Counted from the first letter of the stretch, positions 44,215 through 53,861 are shown. The stretch is 64,000 bases of DNA from Chloroflexota bacterium (GCA_021325635.1 JAJPGV010000046.1:62001-126000), one strand, 5' to 3'. Numbers and translations: made by a program. The notes: generated by a model not told the origin, from the sequence alone.

Positions 44215-45420
44215 ATGCTGACCCGCGAAGAAAACGACCTGCTCACCCAGACCGGTCCCGGCACTCCCACCGGTGAGCTGATGCGCCGCTACTGGCTCCC
44301 GGCCATGCTCTCGGAGGAACTCCAAGCCGATGGCGAGCCCAAACAGCTGCGGCTCTTGAGCGAGCGCTTCGTCGCCTTCAGGGACAGCTCAGGCCGGGCC
44401 GGCATCCTGGACGAAGGTTGCCCGCACCGCGGCGCATCCCTGGCCTACGGCCGAAACGAGGAATGCGGCCTGCGCTGCATCTACCACGGCTGGAAGGTCG
44501 ATATCCACGGGAACATCATGGACATGCCTTCCGAGCCCGAGGACAGCACCTTCAGGACACGCATCAAGCACCGCTCGTATCCCACGCATGAGGCCGGGGG
44601 ACTGGTGTGGGCGTATTTCGGGCCGTCGGAGCTGAAGCCGGCCTTCCCGGACTGGCCCTGGCTGAGCGCGCCCGACAGCGACCGTGAGATCAACAAGGTG
44701 CTGCAGGAGTGCAACTACGCCCAGGGGCTCGAGGGCAGCATCGACTCCGTCCATTCCGACTTTCTGCACTCGTCGGACATCCGCGGCCGGCCCAGCGACC
44801 ATCGTCCACGGCTCGAAGTCGAGGATCGGCCTTACGGCTTCCGCTACGGGGCCATTCGCCGGCCCGACGGGGAGGCCGGCAAGAGCCAATACGTGCGTAT
44901 CACGCTGTACGTCGCGCCCTGCTACGTCCTCATCCCGATCCAGCGCCGCTCCGACGGCAGCGAAGTGGTCACCCACCACGCCTGGATACCCATCGACGAC
45001 GAGCACAACTACTTCTACAGCATTCGCTGGAACCGGCGGGGGCCGATCGCGCAGGACCACGGGGCGCAGTTCGCCATTGACGCCGAATTCCGTCCTGAGC
45101 GAAATCGGGCCAACAAGCACCTTCAGGATCGCGCCCTGATGAAAGCGGGCAACTGGTCCGGGATCATGGGCGTCAACAGCCAGGATTTCGCCGTGGTCGA
45201 GAGCATGGACCCCATTTACGACCGCACCCGAGAGCACCTGGGCAGCACAGACGTGGCGGTGGCCCGTTTCCGCCGCAGCGTTATCCAGGCGGCCCGTTCT
45301 GTCTCAGCCGGAGGCACTCCTCCTGGCCTGGACGGCGGGACCGACTTCCATTGTCTGGCCACCGAAGAACGCGTCGTGCCCATCGACATGCCATGGCAAG
45401 AAGTAGCCCCGTTCAGCTAG
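44215..45420 (+). CDS. Rieske ring-hydroxylating oxygenase alpha subunit (phthalate 4,5-dioxygenase-like)
   Basis: The Rieske domain has Cys69-His71 (CPHRGASLAYG) and Cys88-His91 (CIYHGWKVD). The mononuclear iron site lies in QGLEGSIDSVHSDFLH, with bridging Asp177 and ligands His180 and His185. The GASLxxGRNEEcGLRCIYHGWK pattern is the one I associate with phthalate dioxygenase and related O-demethylases. It needs a separate reductase, which is not in the window. It overlaps no gene but is tightly packed with UbiD upstream, and the SBP and Gfo/Idh/MocA genes lie downstream. Confidence 0.9.
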   Translation: MLTREENDLLTQTGPGTPTGELMRRYWLPAMLSEELQADGEPKQLRLLSERFVAFRDSSGRAGILDEGCPHRGASLAYGRNEECGLRCIYHGWKVDIHGNIMDMPSEPEDSTFRTRIKHRSYPTHEAGGLVWAYFGPSELKPAFPDWPWLSAPDSDREINKVLQECNYAQGLEGSIDSVHSDFLHSSDIRGRPSDHRPRLEVEDRPYGFRYGAIRRPDGEAGKSQYVRITLYVAPCYVLIPIQRRSDGSEVVTHHAWIPIDDEHNYFYSIRWNRRGPIAQDHGAQFAIDAEFRPERNRANKHLQDRALMKAGNWSGIMGVNSQDFAVVESMDPIYDRTREHLGSTDVAVARFRRSVIQAARSVSAGGTPPGLDGGTDFHCLATEERVVPIDMPWQEVAPFS

Positions 45421-45534
45421 GGCCATACGTGTCAGCTGTTTCCGCTATCCTGTGCCCTTTGTGAAGCGAAGCAATCGCTCTGGCACCATGTGTTCTCGGC
45501 CAGGCAAACCAACCTCGAACCAAGGAGGCCCACC

Positions 45535-46671
45535 GTGAAGTCCACCTCGCTTTGGTGCCTTACTGCCGTTCTGGCCACCCTGCTGCTGGGCGCTTGCGGC
45601 TCTTCGACGGCCCCGACCGGGGCACCAGCAGCCCAAACGAGCCCCGCTTCGGCCACCTCTACTTCCGATTGGGACCAGGTCGTCGCTGCCGCCAAGAAGG
45701 AGGGCAAGGTGGTCATTGCCGGGCCGAATTATGCGCTCTGGACGCAGGGCCTGCAGACCTTCTCCAAGGCTTACCCCGACATCAAGGTCGAGATCACCGA
45801 GTTCAACTCACGCGACTTCTGGACGCGCCTCGCTACCGAGCGCAAAGCGGGCCAGTACCTGTGGGATTTGCGCATCGGCGGCCCTGACCCGCAGGTGTTC
45901 GACGCCCTCAAGAACGGCAGCCTGGCGCCGGTGCGGCCGCTGTTGGTCCGGCCCGACGTGACGGATCCGAACAGATGGTTCGGCGGCATCAACGGCCTTT
46001 ACGCCGACAGCGCCAAGCAGTCACTGCTCAGCTTCGTGGCCGAGGCTGGCTACGAAGCGTACATCAACCGCGACTTCGTTCCCGACTCTGCCCTGTCCAC
46101 CTATGAGCAGCTGCTCGACCCACGCTGGAATGGCAAGATCGCCATCCAGGATCCGACCGGAGGCGCCGGCCTGGGCAGCGCCACGACGATGCTCGTAGCC
46201 CACGGCGAGCAGTACCTACGCGACCTCTTCGGCAAGCAGAAGCCGCTGCTGACGAGGGATCAGCGCCAGGAAGCCGAGTGGGCCGTGCGCGGCACGTACC
46301 CGATTGGCATCGGCATCGTGCCGACCGACCTGGAGCTGTTCCGCAGCCAGGGGCTGAAGTTCAACATCCAGGGGCTCGATTTCCCGCGCAAGCTTTCGTC
46401 CGGCTCGGGCGGCATTCAGCTCATCGACAAGGCCCCCCACCCCAACGCCGCCAAGGTGTACGTCAACTGGCTGCTGAGCCAGCAGGCGCAGACCGACATC
46501 TCGAAGCTAGCGGGGGTCAACAGCCGCCGCCTGGACGTGCCGTCCGGCAATCCTGACCCCACCGCCGTCCTCGATCCCAAGCACGTGGCCGACTACGTGC
46601 CCCATCAGTCTGAAGAGCTGCTGCCTCAACGCGAGAAGGCAGCCGCTATTGCTAAGGAGTTGCTGCAGTAA
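45535..46671 (+). CDS. Iron-type ABC substrate-binding lipoprotein, paralogue of the 13.5-kb one
   Basis: Lipobox LLGAC (Cys21) after a short hydrophobic signal, then a Thr/Ala/Pro linker. The mature domain has AAKKEGKVVIAGP, LLDPRWNGKIAIQDPTG and KAPHPNAAKVYVNWLLSQQ. These blocks parallel the lipoprotein at 13.5 kb. I placed the start at GTG after AAGGAGG (378 aa), which removes a 15-residue upstream extension lacking signal features. TAATG overlap couples it to the Gfo/Idh/MocA gene. The operon context suggests it carries an aromatic or phthalate-like acid, not necessarily iron. Confidence 0.87.
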   Translation: MKSTSLWCLTAVLATLLLGACGSSTAPTGAPAAQTSPASATSTSDWDQVVAAAKKEGKVVIAGPNYALWTQGLQTFSKAYPDIKVEITEFNSRDFWTRLATERKAGQYLWDLRIGGPDPQVFDALKNGSLAPVRPLLVRPDVTDPNRWFGGINGLYADSAKQSLLSFVAEAGYEAYINRDFVPDSALSTYEQLLDPRWNGKIAIQDPTGGAGLGSATTMLVAHGEQYLRDLFGKQKPLLTRDQRQEAEWAVRGTYPIGIGIVPTDLELFRSQGLKFNIQGLDFPRKLSSGSGGIQLIDKAPHPNAAKVYVNWLLSQQAQTDISKLAGVNSRRLDVPSGNPDPTAVLDPKHVADYVPHQSEELLPQREKAAAIAKELLQ

Positions 46672-47870
46672 TGTCCACTCAAGCGCCACCCCGCGTCCTG
46701 CGCTACGGCGTCGCCGGTCTTGGCATCGCCAGCACGCAGATCCTGCCGGAGTTCGCCGGCAGGCCGCACCTTCAGCTCACCGCGGCAGCCGACCCGCGCC
46801 CTGGCGGCCTGGAGAAGTTCGCTCAGCAGTACGGCGGCGAGACGTACGACAGCGTCGAAGCAATGTGCACGAGCCAGAATGTTGACGCCGTCTACGTCTG
46901 CACCCCTAACCACCTGCACGCCGAACACGTGATCACGGCGGCCGAGCACGGCAAACACGTCATCGTCGAAAAGCCCATGGCCCTGACGCTGGCCGAAGCC
47001 GAAGCCATGAATGAGGCCGCCGAGCGCAACGGCGTCAAGCTGCTGTGCGGCCACACCCACAGCTTCGATCCACCGGTGCGCAAAATGCGCGAGCTGGTGC
47101 ACGGCGGCGAGCTGGGCGCGCTGCGGATGATCAGCACCTGGCACTTCAATGAGTTCATGTACCGGCCGCGTATGCCACAGGAGCTGGATGCCGCCCGCGG
47201 CGGCAACATCGTCTACAACCAGGGGCCGCACCAGCTCGACATCGTGCGGCTCATCGGCGGCGGGCTGGTGCGCAGCGTCCGCGCCATGACGGGCATCTGG
47301 GACCCCGCCCGGCGCGCGGAAGGCGCCTACTGCGCCTACCTCGAATTCGAGGACGGCACGCCGGCCACATTGGCCTACAACGGCTACGGGCATTTCGACA
47401 CCGCCGAGTTCAGCGAATGGGTCGGGGAGCAGCAGCGCGACCCCGACTACAACCTCCGCATGCGCCGCCAGCTCAGCGGCGCCAAGACGCCCGAGGATGA
47501 GTGGGCCCTCAAGGAAGCGCAGCGCTTCGGCGGCGGCCAGGAACGCGACTATCACGAGCGCCGCGGCGACCGTCCGCAATCAATCTTCGGAGTCACGATC
47601 GTCAGCTGCGAGCACGGCGACATCCGCCAGACGCCCAACGCCCTGCGCATCTACGGGGATGAAAAGGTGTGGGAGGTACCGGTGGCAGCTGGGGAGCGTG
47701 GCCGGGCCGCGGAGCTCGAGGAGCTTTACCAGGCGGTCGTCAACGATCGCCCCGTGTTCCACGACGGTCGCTGGGGCGAAGCCACCCTGGAAGTAGTCCT
47801 CGCCATCATGCAGTCCGCCCGTGAGCATCGTGAGATCAGCCTGTCCCATCAGGTGCCCGTCATCGACTAA
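46671..47870 (+). CDS. Gfo/Idh/MocA oxidoreductase (phthalate dihydrodiol-dehydrogenase-like)
   Basis: The N-terminal Rossmann motif is GVAGLGIAS. CTPNHLHAEHV and the catalytic Lys motif VEKPMALTLAEAEAM follow. The C-terminal alpha/beta domain has STWHFNEFMYRPRMPQELD, then NIVYNQGPHQLDIVRLIGGG. The YRPR..EELD..GG..xNQ..HQ.DIVRLLGGG pattern resembles phthalate cis-4,5-dihydrodiol dehydrogenase. With the upstream dioxygenase this would give consecutive steps. The match is from recollection of family sequence, so treat the substrate as inference. Confidence 0.82.
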   Translation: MSTQAPPRVLRYGVAGLGIASTQILPEFAGRPHLQLTAAADPRPGGLEKFAQQYGGETYDSVEAMCTSQNVDAVYVCTPNHLHAEHVITAAEHGKHVIVEKPMALTLAEAEAMNEAAERNGVKLLCGHTHSFDPPVRKMRELVHGGELGALRMISTWHFNEFMYRPRMPQELDAARGGNIVYNQGPHQLDIVRLIGGGLVRSVRAMTGIWDPARRAEGAYCAYLEFEDGTPATLAYNGYGHFDTAEFSEWVGEQQRDPDYNLRMRRQLSGAKTPEDEWALKEAQRFGGGQERDYHERRGDRPQSIFGVTIVSCEHGDIRQTPNALRIYGDEKVWEVPVAAGERGRAAELEELYQAVVNDRPVFHDGRWGEATLEVVLAIMQSAREHREISLSHQVPVID

Positions 47871-48062
47871 CTGGCTCAGGGCCGGGAGTGCACCCGTCGC
47901 GCGTCATTGACGCCTATTCGTAAGCGGGTTTCTGGCGATGCCAGGGCAGGGACAAGCCGCGGCCTGCATTTGCCCCGTCGTGCAGCGGCGATCTTGAGGC
48001 AGATCCAGCCGGTGCAGCGCGGGGCTTGCGCGCCGCCCGCCGGCTGTTCGCCTACGATGGTG

Positions 48063-49319
48063 CTATTCGCGGCTGAGGTCGGAACTGGGCCCATGCTCCT
48101 GCAGCTCCAGAATCCCTATCGTCCGCTTACCCAAACGGCGGGCGCCGTTGGCCGTGCAGACCACGGAATCGCCCATACACACCGCGCGGCGGCGGCCTTC
48201 GGTCATAACCAGCGGCTTGATGATGTAGACCGAGCCCTCCTCTACGACCCAGCCGATGTCGGCCCGGCTCGAAGGCGTGAACAGCGGGCTGTCATCACCC
48301 AAGCCGCGACCGTGCATCAGCAGCCGGCCCTGGTAGGGACTGCCCTTGGCCGCTTCCTCCGGCAGCCGGGCCAGCTCACCCACCGTCACGCCTGGCTTCA
48401 ACGCCTCCCACACGCGCCGCAAAGCTTCGAGCTGGATTTCCTCCATCTGCCTGAATTGATCCGTCACCGGTCCCACGTGCGCCATCTGCGTGACCTGGCC
48501 CACGTAACCAGCCCAGCGCCCCTCCACCTCGGCGTTGATGACGTCACCAACGTCGAGCTTGCGCTGCGTTGGCATGGGCCCCATCTGCGGCCAGCCTGGG
48601 GGCCCTACGTTCCACATGATCATCGTGGGCACCTCACCACCACGCTCCACCATGCTGGCCAGCATGCGGCCGTACACCAGGCACTGCGGCACACCCGGCC
48701 GCGCTTCTCGAGCCAGGACCTCGATGGCGGCTTCGCACAGCTCGACCGACCGCTCCAAGAACGCCAGCTCTTCCCTGCTCTTCACCGAGCGCGCCTCATC
48801 CAGCAGCAGGGTGGCGTCCACGATCTCAGCATTCGGCAGCGCGGCGGCGATCTTCTCGTACATGCGATGCGATATCAGGCCATCGGGAAACCGGCCCACG
48901 TTGGCCAGGCCGGCCACCCCGATCCTCGCGGGAACCGGGTTTAACTCCTTCAGCCGCCCCACTATGCAGTTCCCAAACTCGCGACCCTCGGAGCGGATGT
49001 CCTCCACCCAATCCTGCCGCCCATACCAGTGCGCTCGAGCCACGTCCGGGACCGTAACGGCGGTTACGTCACCGGCCAGGGGGAAAACGGCGCCGACCTC
49101 GAGCGAGAAGCCACCCAGCCCGGTCAAATAGCGAACGTTGGCGGAGAAATGATCGTGGTGCCCGGTGTGGGGCGGCGCCACGATCACGTCGATACGCTCG
49201 CGCTCCATCAGGCGCCGCACGCGGCTCCAGCGCCGGTCACGCTCCTCGCGGGAGAAGTGAGGCACCTCCAGCGGACCCAACGGCAGGTCGGGCTCCGGTG
49301 CTTTCACGCTCGGCTCCAT
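48063..49319 (-). CDS. M24 creatinase-fold protein lacking metal ligands, paralogue B
   Basis: A 418-aa paralogue of the protein at 16.7 kb. It begins with FSREERDRRW near residue 22. At the five M24 metal positions it has Glu264, Gln275, His336, Lys368 and Gly383, the same replacement set as the other two copies, with the characteristic LMHGRGLGDDSP block. I chose the ATG after GAGGAG; the longer frame upstream is low-complexity and overlaps the divergent VOC gene region. It lies back-to-back with the VOC gene at 49.5 kb and converges on the Gfo/Idh/MocA gene. Confidence 0.82.
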   Translation of the reverse strand: MEPSVKAPEPDLPLGPLEVPHFSREERDRRWSRVRRLMERERIDVIVAPPHTGHHDHFSANVRYLTGLGGFSLEVGAVFPLAGDVTAVTVPDVARAHWYGRQDWVEDIRSEGREFGNCIVGRLKELNPVPARIGVAGLANVGRFPDGLISHRMYEKIAAALPNAEIVDATLLLDEARSVKSREELAFLERSVELCEAAIEVLAREARPGVPQCLVYGRMLASMVERGGEVPTMIMWNVGPPGWPQMGPMPTQRKLDVGDVINAEVEGRWAGYVGQVTQMAHVGPVTDQFRQMEEIQLEALRRVWEALKPGVTVGELARLPEEAAKGSPYQGRLLMHGRGLGDDSPLFTPSSRADIGWVVEEGSVYIIKPLVMTEGRRRAVCMGDSVVCTANGARRLGKRTIGILELQEHGPSSDLSRE

Positions 49320-49493
49320 CAGCAGCTCCTCACGGCGAACATCGTGGGCATTGTACGAAGCGCCCGTCGCCGACAGGCTGGCCACGCCAAGACCGCGGTC
49401 GGCGAGTCCTGATGAGTCACGCGCAGGGGGCGGTGCCGTATCATCGTCTCCTGCCGCTGGCGATGGAGCCGGCGAGAAGGAGGAACGACGCAT

Positions 49494-50012
49494 ATGGCAA
49501 GTCCCGCGCAGAGCAAACCATTGACGCTCGGCGAAGTAGTCAACGGTCTGGACCACATCACCGTTCCGGTTCGCGATCTGCACCGCGCTCTTCGTTTCTA
49601 CACCGAGGTTCTGCAGATGGAGCCCACCAAGCTGCCGCCTTCAGCCAAGGTGATCGCCAAGCGGCGAGCGGAAGGATCGATGCGCTTTCCCAGCGCCAAC
49701 GTTCGCTATCCCCAGGGCCCCGAAATCAGCATGTTCGAGTACGACCGCGGCTTCCTGGAGTGGGATCAGGATCACCCGCACATCGCCATGTCCGTGCCCG
49801 CCGAGCACATCGACCTGTGCGCGAAGCGCTTGCGCGATATGGGGATTCCCTTTGATGGCCCCAGCCACCGTGGCCCGGCCGGCGGCGCCTCGCTGTACTT
49901 CAACGATCCGGACGGGAACAAGCTGGAGTTCCACTGCCGCAGCGGCTACACCGGCCAGGTCGAGGACCGTCCTCCCAAGTGGGAAGGCATGCGCTACGAG
50001 TGGCCGAAGTGA
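49494..50012 (+). CDS. VOC-family protein
   Basis: Single-module VOC protein of 172 aa. Blocks: VNGLDHITVPVRDLHRALRFYTEVL and GGASLYFNDPDGNKLEFHC, with His at the first and Glu at the last metal position. It carries an insertion around PPSAKVIAKRRAEGSMRF. The ATG follows AAGGAGG. Its TGA overlaps the GTG of the following binding-protein gene, so uptake and conversion are probably coupled. Confidence 0.85.
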   Translation: MASPAQSKPLTLGEVVNGLDHITVPVRDLHRALRFYTEVLQMEPTKLPPSAKVIAKRRAEGSMRFPSANVRYPQGPEISMFEYDRGFLEWDQDHPHIAMSVPAEHIDLCAKRLRDMGIPFDGPSHRGPAGGASLYFNDPDGNKLEFHCRSGYTGQVEDRPPKWEGMRYEWPK

Positions 50013-51172
50013 TTCGCCTAGGCACGCTGCCGCGCTTCATTCCCGGCCTGTTCGCGGGTTTGCTGCTCGCCAGCTGCGGCTCCGCCGCGACCGCTCCCAG
50101 CAGCTCTCAGCCCGCCTCCGGTTCAGCGGTAGCCAGCGCCAAGCCAGCCGCGTCGGCGGCCTCGGCAGCGAGCGCGCAGGCGCCCGCATCGGCCAAGCCA
50201 AGCGCGGCAGCACCCCCCTCCCAACCGGGGGTAACCGTCCGCTTGGCTACGAAGGGCTCGCCCTCAGAAGCTGCCCTGGCCATCTCACTGAAGCGTGGCT
50301 ACTGGCAGAAGCAGGGATTGAACATCGAGTCGGTGGCGGCCGACAGCGGGCCCCAGATGGTGCCTGCGCTGGCCACGAACCAGCTCCAGGTTGGCGCCGG
50401 CGCGATGAGCGCATCGCTGTTCAACGCCCTCAATCGCGACGTGAACATCCGCATGGTGGCCGACTTCTCGCACGTTGGCTCAGAGAACGACACCACCCTG
50501 GCCCTGCTGGTGCGGAAGGACCTGGCCGACTCGGGCGCGGTGAAGTCAGTCGCCGACCTGAAGGGCCGCACGGTGGGCTTGGGCACGAATCCAGGGACCG
50601 TGTCCGACTTCCTGCTCGCTCGGGCGCTTGACAAGGCGGGCGCCAGCGGCATCAAGATGGACGTGCAGTACCTGGCGTTTCCCGACATCCTGACCGCGCT
50701 GGCAAATAAGAAGATCGACGCCGGCACGCTGACCGAGCCCCTCGCGACCTCGGCCGTGCAGAAGGACATCGCCCGCGTCCTTACGCCCGCTGGGGCGGTT
50801 ATCCCCGGCTCGGAGCTGTCCATCCTGCAGTTCTCGCCACAGTTCGCGGCCGATCAGTCCGCCGCCACCCGCTTCATGATCGGCTACCTGCAGGGCGTGC
50901 GCGACCACTACGACGCCTTCTTCCAGAACAAGGGCAAGGAGGAACTCATCAGCCTGCTGGTGCAGACGCTGGCCGAGAAGGATCCCAAGGTGTGGGAAAC
51001 CTCAAAGCCAACGTTCACGGACCTCAACGGCAAGATCAACGTAGATGACCTCAAGGCTCAGGGAGCCTATTACAAGCAGACGGGCAACATCCAGGGCGAC
51101 GTGCCCGACATCACCAAATTCGTCGATTCCAAATTCGCCGACGAAGCGGTGAAACAGATCGGAGCGCGCTGA
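50009..51172 (+). CDS. NMT1/SsuA-type ABC substrate-binding lipoprotein
   Basis: The signal peptide ends in lipobox LLASC, then a long Ala/Ser/Pro linker to about residue 70. The mature domain shows VTVRLATKGSPSEAALAISL, GYWQKQGLNIESVA, VADLKGRTVGLGTNPGTVSDFL and an Asp-rich TEPLATS, the NMT1/SsuA-like (nitrate, sulfonate, thiamine-precursor) type. The GTGA overlap with the VOC gene sets the start; a second GTG 3 codons earlier is possible. The creatinase-fold gene follows 9 bases downstream. No permease is adjacent. Confidence 0.87.
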   Translation: MIRLGTLPRFIPGLFAGLLLASCGSAATAPSSSQPASGSAVASAKPAASAASAASAQAPASAKPSAAAPPSQPGVTVRLATKGSPSEAALAISLKRGYWQKQGLNIESVAADSGPQMVPALATNQLQVGAGAMSASLFNALNRDVNIRMVADFSHVGSENDTTLALLVRKDLADSGAVKSVADLKGRTVGLGTNPGTVSDFLLARALDKAGASGIKMDVQYLAFPDILTALANKKIDAGTLTEPLATSAVQKDIARVLTPAGAVIPGSELSILQFSPQFAADQSAATRFMIGYLQGVRDHYDAFFQNKGKEELISLLVQTLAEKDPKVWETSKPTFTDLNGKINVDDLKAQGAYYKQTGNIQGDVPDITKFVDSKFADEAVKQIGAR

Positions 51173-51181
51173 GCCAGCGGC

Positions 51182-52393
51182 ATGATCACCGAATGGAGCC
51201 CCGACTGGAGCAACGCCGTCTTCAGTCTCGAGGAGCGCGACCGTCGCTGGGCGCTGGTTCGCGACCTCATGCGGCGCGACGGGGTCGACCTGATCATCTG
51301 TCTGCCCAACAGCCACTCACACGACAAAGCGCAGGCCGACCCCCGCTATCTCACGCAGCTCGGGGAGAACTCGGACGAGACCACTGTGGCGTTTCCGATC
51401 GAGGGCGACGTCACGGCCTGGCACTCACGTGGCGGCGTATGGCCGTCGTCCAACTGGCTCACCGACATCCGGGCCGCCGGGCGCGGGACCGGCGGCGCCA
51501 CGATCGCCGGCTGGATCCGGGAGCACCCGCACTACGCCAACGGAACGATTGCGATCGCCGGGCTGGACGCATCGCTCCTGGCGCACGTGCGGGCTGAGGA
51601 GGGCGAGGTCAACTGGGGATCGGTCGAGGTCCTTAAGCGCGCCTGCCCCCGAGCCATGTTCGTGAGCGCCACGCCCATCCTGGGCGAGGCGCGCTACCAG
51701 AAGAGCGCCGAAGAGATCGACTTCCTGCGCAAGGCCACGCACGTCGCGGAGATCACGCTGCAGGCCGTGCGCGACCATGCCCGAGCCGGAGTGCCCGAGC
51801 GGGAGGTTTTCGGCCGCATGATGTACGCCAACGCCGCCGCCGGGGGCAGCTTCACGCCCATGTTCGGCTGGATCAGCGGGCCTTTGGGCAACACCTATCA
51901 CCGCCTCGAGCAGCCCTCCTTTCGCACCCTGGCTCCGGGGGACGTGCTGTCGCTGGAGATCGAAGGCCGCTGGGGCGGCTATGTCGCGCAGATCGACCAG
52001 ACCTTCTCGATTGGCCCCGCGCACCCGGACCTGGAGCACGGGATGGCGCTGGCCTACGAGTCCTTCAATCGCGTGCTGGCCCGGCTCAAGCCCGGCGTTA
52101 CGGTGGGTGAGCTGGCCGACGCCGGACGGTTGACAGGAATGGACGGCCGCGCGATCACCACGCTGACGATGCACGGCCGAGGCACGGGCGACGAAGGCCC
52201 CGGCTATTTCGGCGCGCCGCGCGACGAGCTCCGAAGCGTCGTGGTCAAAGAGGGCTGCTGCTTCATTCTCAAGCCGGCCACCGCCGTCGATGGCAAGCCC
52301 GACTATGGCCGCTGGGGTGATTCGGTCGTCGTTACCGCTGCGGGCGCCGAACGGCTCGGAACCCGGCCGCAAGAGCTGTACGAGCTGATCTAG
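51182..52393 (+). CDS. M24 creatinase-fold protein lacking metal ligands, paralogue C
   Basis: A 403-aa third paralogue. It starts FSLEERDRRW near residue 14. The M24 metal positions read Glu259, Gln270, His331, Lys364, Gly379, again the same five replacements. TLTMHGRGTGDEGPGYF is the signature block. The ATG is 9 bases after the binding-protein stop, so it belongs to the VOC-SBP-M24 operon. A metal-free hydrolase such as creatinase is the best precedent; the substrate could be what the SBP binds. Confidence 0.84.
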   Translation: MITEWSPDWSNAVFSLEERDRRWALVRDLMRRDGVDLIICLPNSHSHDKAQADPRYLTQLGENSDETTVAFPIEGDVTAWHSRGGVWPSSNWLTDIRAAGRGTGGATIAGWIREHPHYANGTIAIAGLDASLLAHVRAEEGEVNWGSVEVLKRACPRAMFVSATPILGEARYQKSAEEIDFLRKATHVAEITLQAVRDHARAGVPEREVFGRMMYANAAAGGSFTPMFGWISGPLGNTYHRLEQPSFRTLAPGDVLSLEIEGRWGGYVAQIDQTFSIGPAHPDLEHGMALAYESFNRVLARLKPGVTVGELADAGRLTGMDGRAITTLTMHGRGTGDEGPGYFGAPRDELRSVVVKEGCCFILKPATAVDGKPDYGRWGDSVVVTAAGAERLGTRPQELYELI

Positions 52394-52445
52394 GCGCGGT
52401 ACGAGGGGGCTGCCGCGGCCGCGCGGCCGGGTGGAGGCCTGGCTT

Positions 52446-53861
52446 CTACTCCAAGCCTCGACCGGGGCGGTCGGGCACGATCTTCAGCTCCGGGTCGACC
52501 GCCGGCCAGGGGCGGATGGGATCGGCCAGGTAGTCGTTGATGTGGCGCGCGGCCTGCAGCCCGCCGACGAAAGCGCCGTCGTTGCCGATGTTGCCGGCCA
52601 CGTCACCTACCACGAACAGGCCCTTCCGAGTGGAGCGGTAATCCTCGTTCACCACCAGCCGTCCGTCCAGCGCCACGCCGTCGGGCAGCAGCGAGAAGTC
52701 CGGTCGCTGGCCAAAGGCCTTGATCACCGCGCTGGCGGGGACGACGAAGCTTGGCTCACCAGTGGGCTCGGGACGTGGACGGCCGCTCTCGTCCGGCTCT
52801 CCCAGCCGAATGCGCTGACACTCAACGCCGACGACCGCGCCGGCGTCGCGAACGATGCGCACCGGGTTGGTGAGGAACTCGTACGGACAGCCCTCCTCCT
52901 CCATCATCTTGATGAAGCGATAGCGGTTGTAGTCCGATACCGGCATCTCTTCCGCGCCCCTGCGGTACAGCACCCGCACCTGGCTGCCGAGCCGTCTGGC
53001 GCTGCGAGCCGCGTCCTGCGCGGTGTAGCCCGCGCCCAGCACCGCGACCTCTCCGCCGGTGAATGGGGGCCGGCCGTAAGAGACGTCGCGCAGGAAGTCG
53101 AGCGCATCGTACACACCTCCCCCCTCTTCCCCCGGAACGCTCACCGCTAGGGCCCTGTACTGGCCGATGGCCAGGCACACGGCGTCGTACTCATCGAGCA
53201 GCCGCTGCACCGCGGGCCGATCCAGGGACTCACCCAGGCGCAGCTCCAGGAGCGGGCTTTCGATCTCGAGCTCACGGCGCAGCAGCGGCCGGGGCATGCG
53301 AAAGCTGGGATAGCCCACCACGAACATCCCGCCCAGCACCGGCTCGGCATCGTACAGGGTCACGCGGTGGCCGGCACGCAGCACCCCAAGCGCCGTGGCG
53401 AGGCCGCCCGATCCGGCCCCGAGGATGGCCACGCGGCCTCCCGCGGGCGGCAGATCGATCCGCACCGCCGGATGCGCGCCGTAGTCGCCCGCAGCCCGTT
53501 CGAGGGCGCGAAGCTTGATCGGCTCGACGCCGGCGGGATACGTCCCCAGCATGGCCTGCTCGCAGAAGCGATGGCAGCAGCGCCCGAGAATACCGGCCCA
53601 GGGATGGGCGCTGCCAACCACGGTGGCGGCAGCATTGAAATCCTCACGCGCCAGTGCCTCTACCACGCGGTTCAGATCGACGCCGAACGGGCAGGCTTTG
53701 GAGGCAGCCGTGTAGTCGAGCGAGAGCCCGCGGCGGGCTTCTTGAATCGCGGCGGCCTGATCGTAGCCCAGCAGCACCTCGCCGAAGGAAGTAATGGCTT
53801 CCTCGTTGGTCAGCCGCCGCTCGCGGGCGGCTTGTGAAGGGCTGCCGGGATCCACAGCCAT
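52446..53861 (-). CDS. GltD-like FAD/NAD(P) oxidoreductase with reduced Fe-S motif
   Basis: Flavoprotein of the glutamate-synthase small-subunit type. The FAD-binding motif is RVAILGAGSGGLATALGV (about 142-160), the NAD(P) motif is EVAVLGAGYTAQDAARSA (about 270), and the C-terminal FAD block is GLFVVGDVAGNIGNDGAFVGG. The N-terminal domain normally has two [4Fe-4S] Cys sets; here only SKACPFGVDLNRV and LGRCCHRFCEQ remain, so one or both clusters may be lost. It could pass electrons to a partner oxygenase. It lies beside the VOC gene at 53.9 kb on the same strand. Confidence 0.8.
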   Translation of the reverse strand: MAVDPGSPSQAARERRLTNEEAITSFGEVLLGYDQAAAIQEARRGLSLDYTAASKACPFGVDLNRVVEALAREDFNAAATVVGSAHPWAGILGRCCHRFCEQAMLGTYPAGVEPIKLRALERAAGDYGAHPAVRIDLPPAGGRVAILGAGSGGLATALGVLRAGHRVTLYDAEPVLGGMFVVGYPSFRMPRPLLRRELEIESPLLELRLGESLDRPAVQRLLDEYDAVCLAIGQYRALAVSVPGEEGGGVYDALDFLRDVSYGRPPFTGGEVAVLGAGYTAQDAARSARRLGSQVRVLYRRGAEEMPVSDYNRYRFIKMMEEEGCPYEFLTNPVRIVRDAGAVVGVECQRIRLGEPDESGRPRPEPTGEPSFVVPASAVIKAFGQRPDFSLLPDGVALDGRLVVNEDYRSTRKGLFVVGDVAGNIGNDGAFVGGLQAARHINDYLADPIRPWPAVDPELKIVPDRPGRGLE

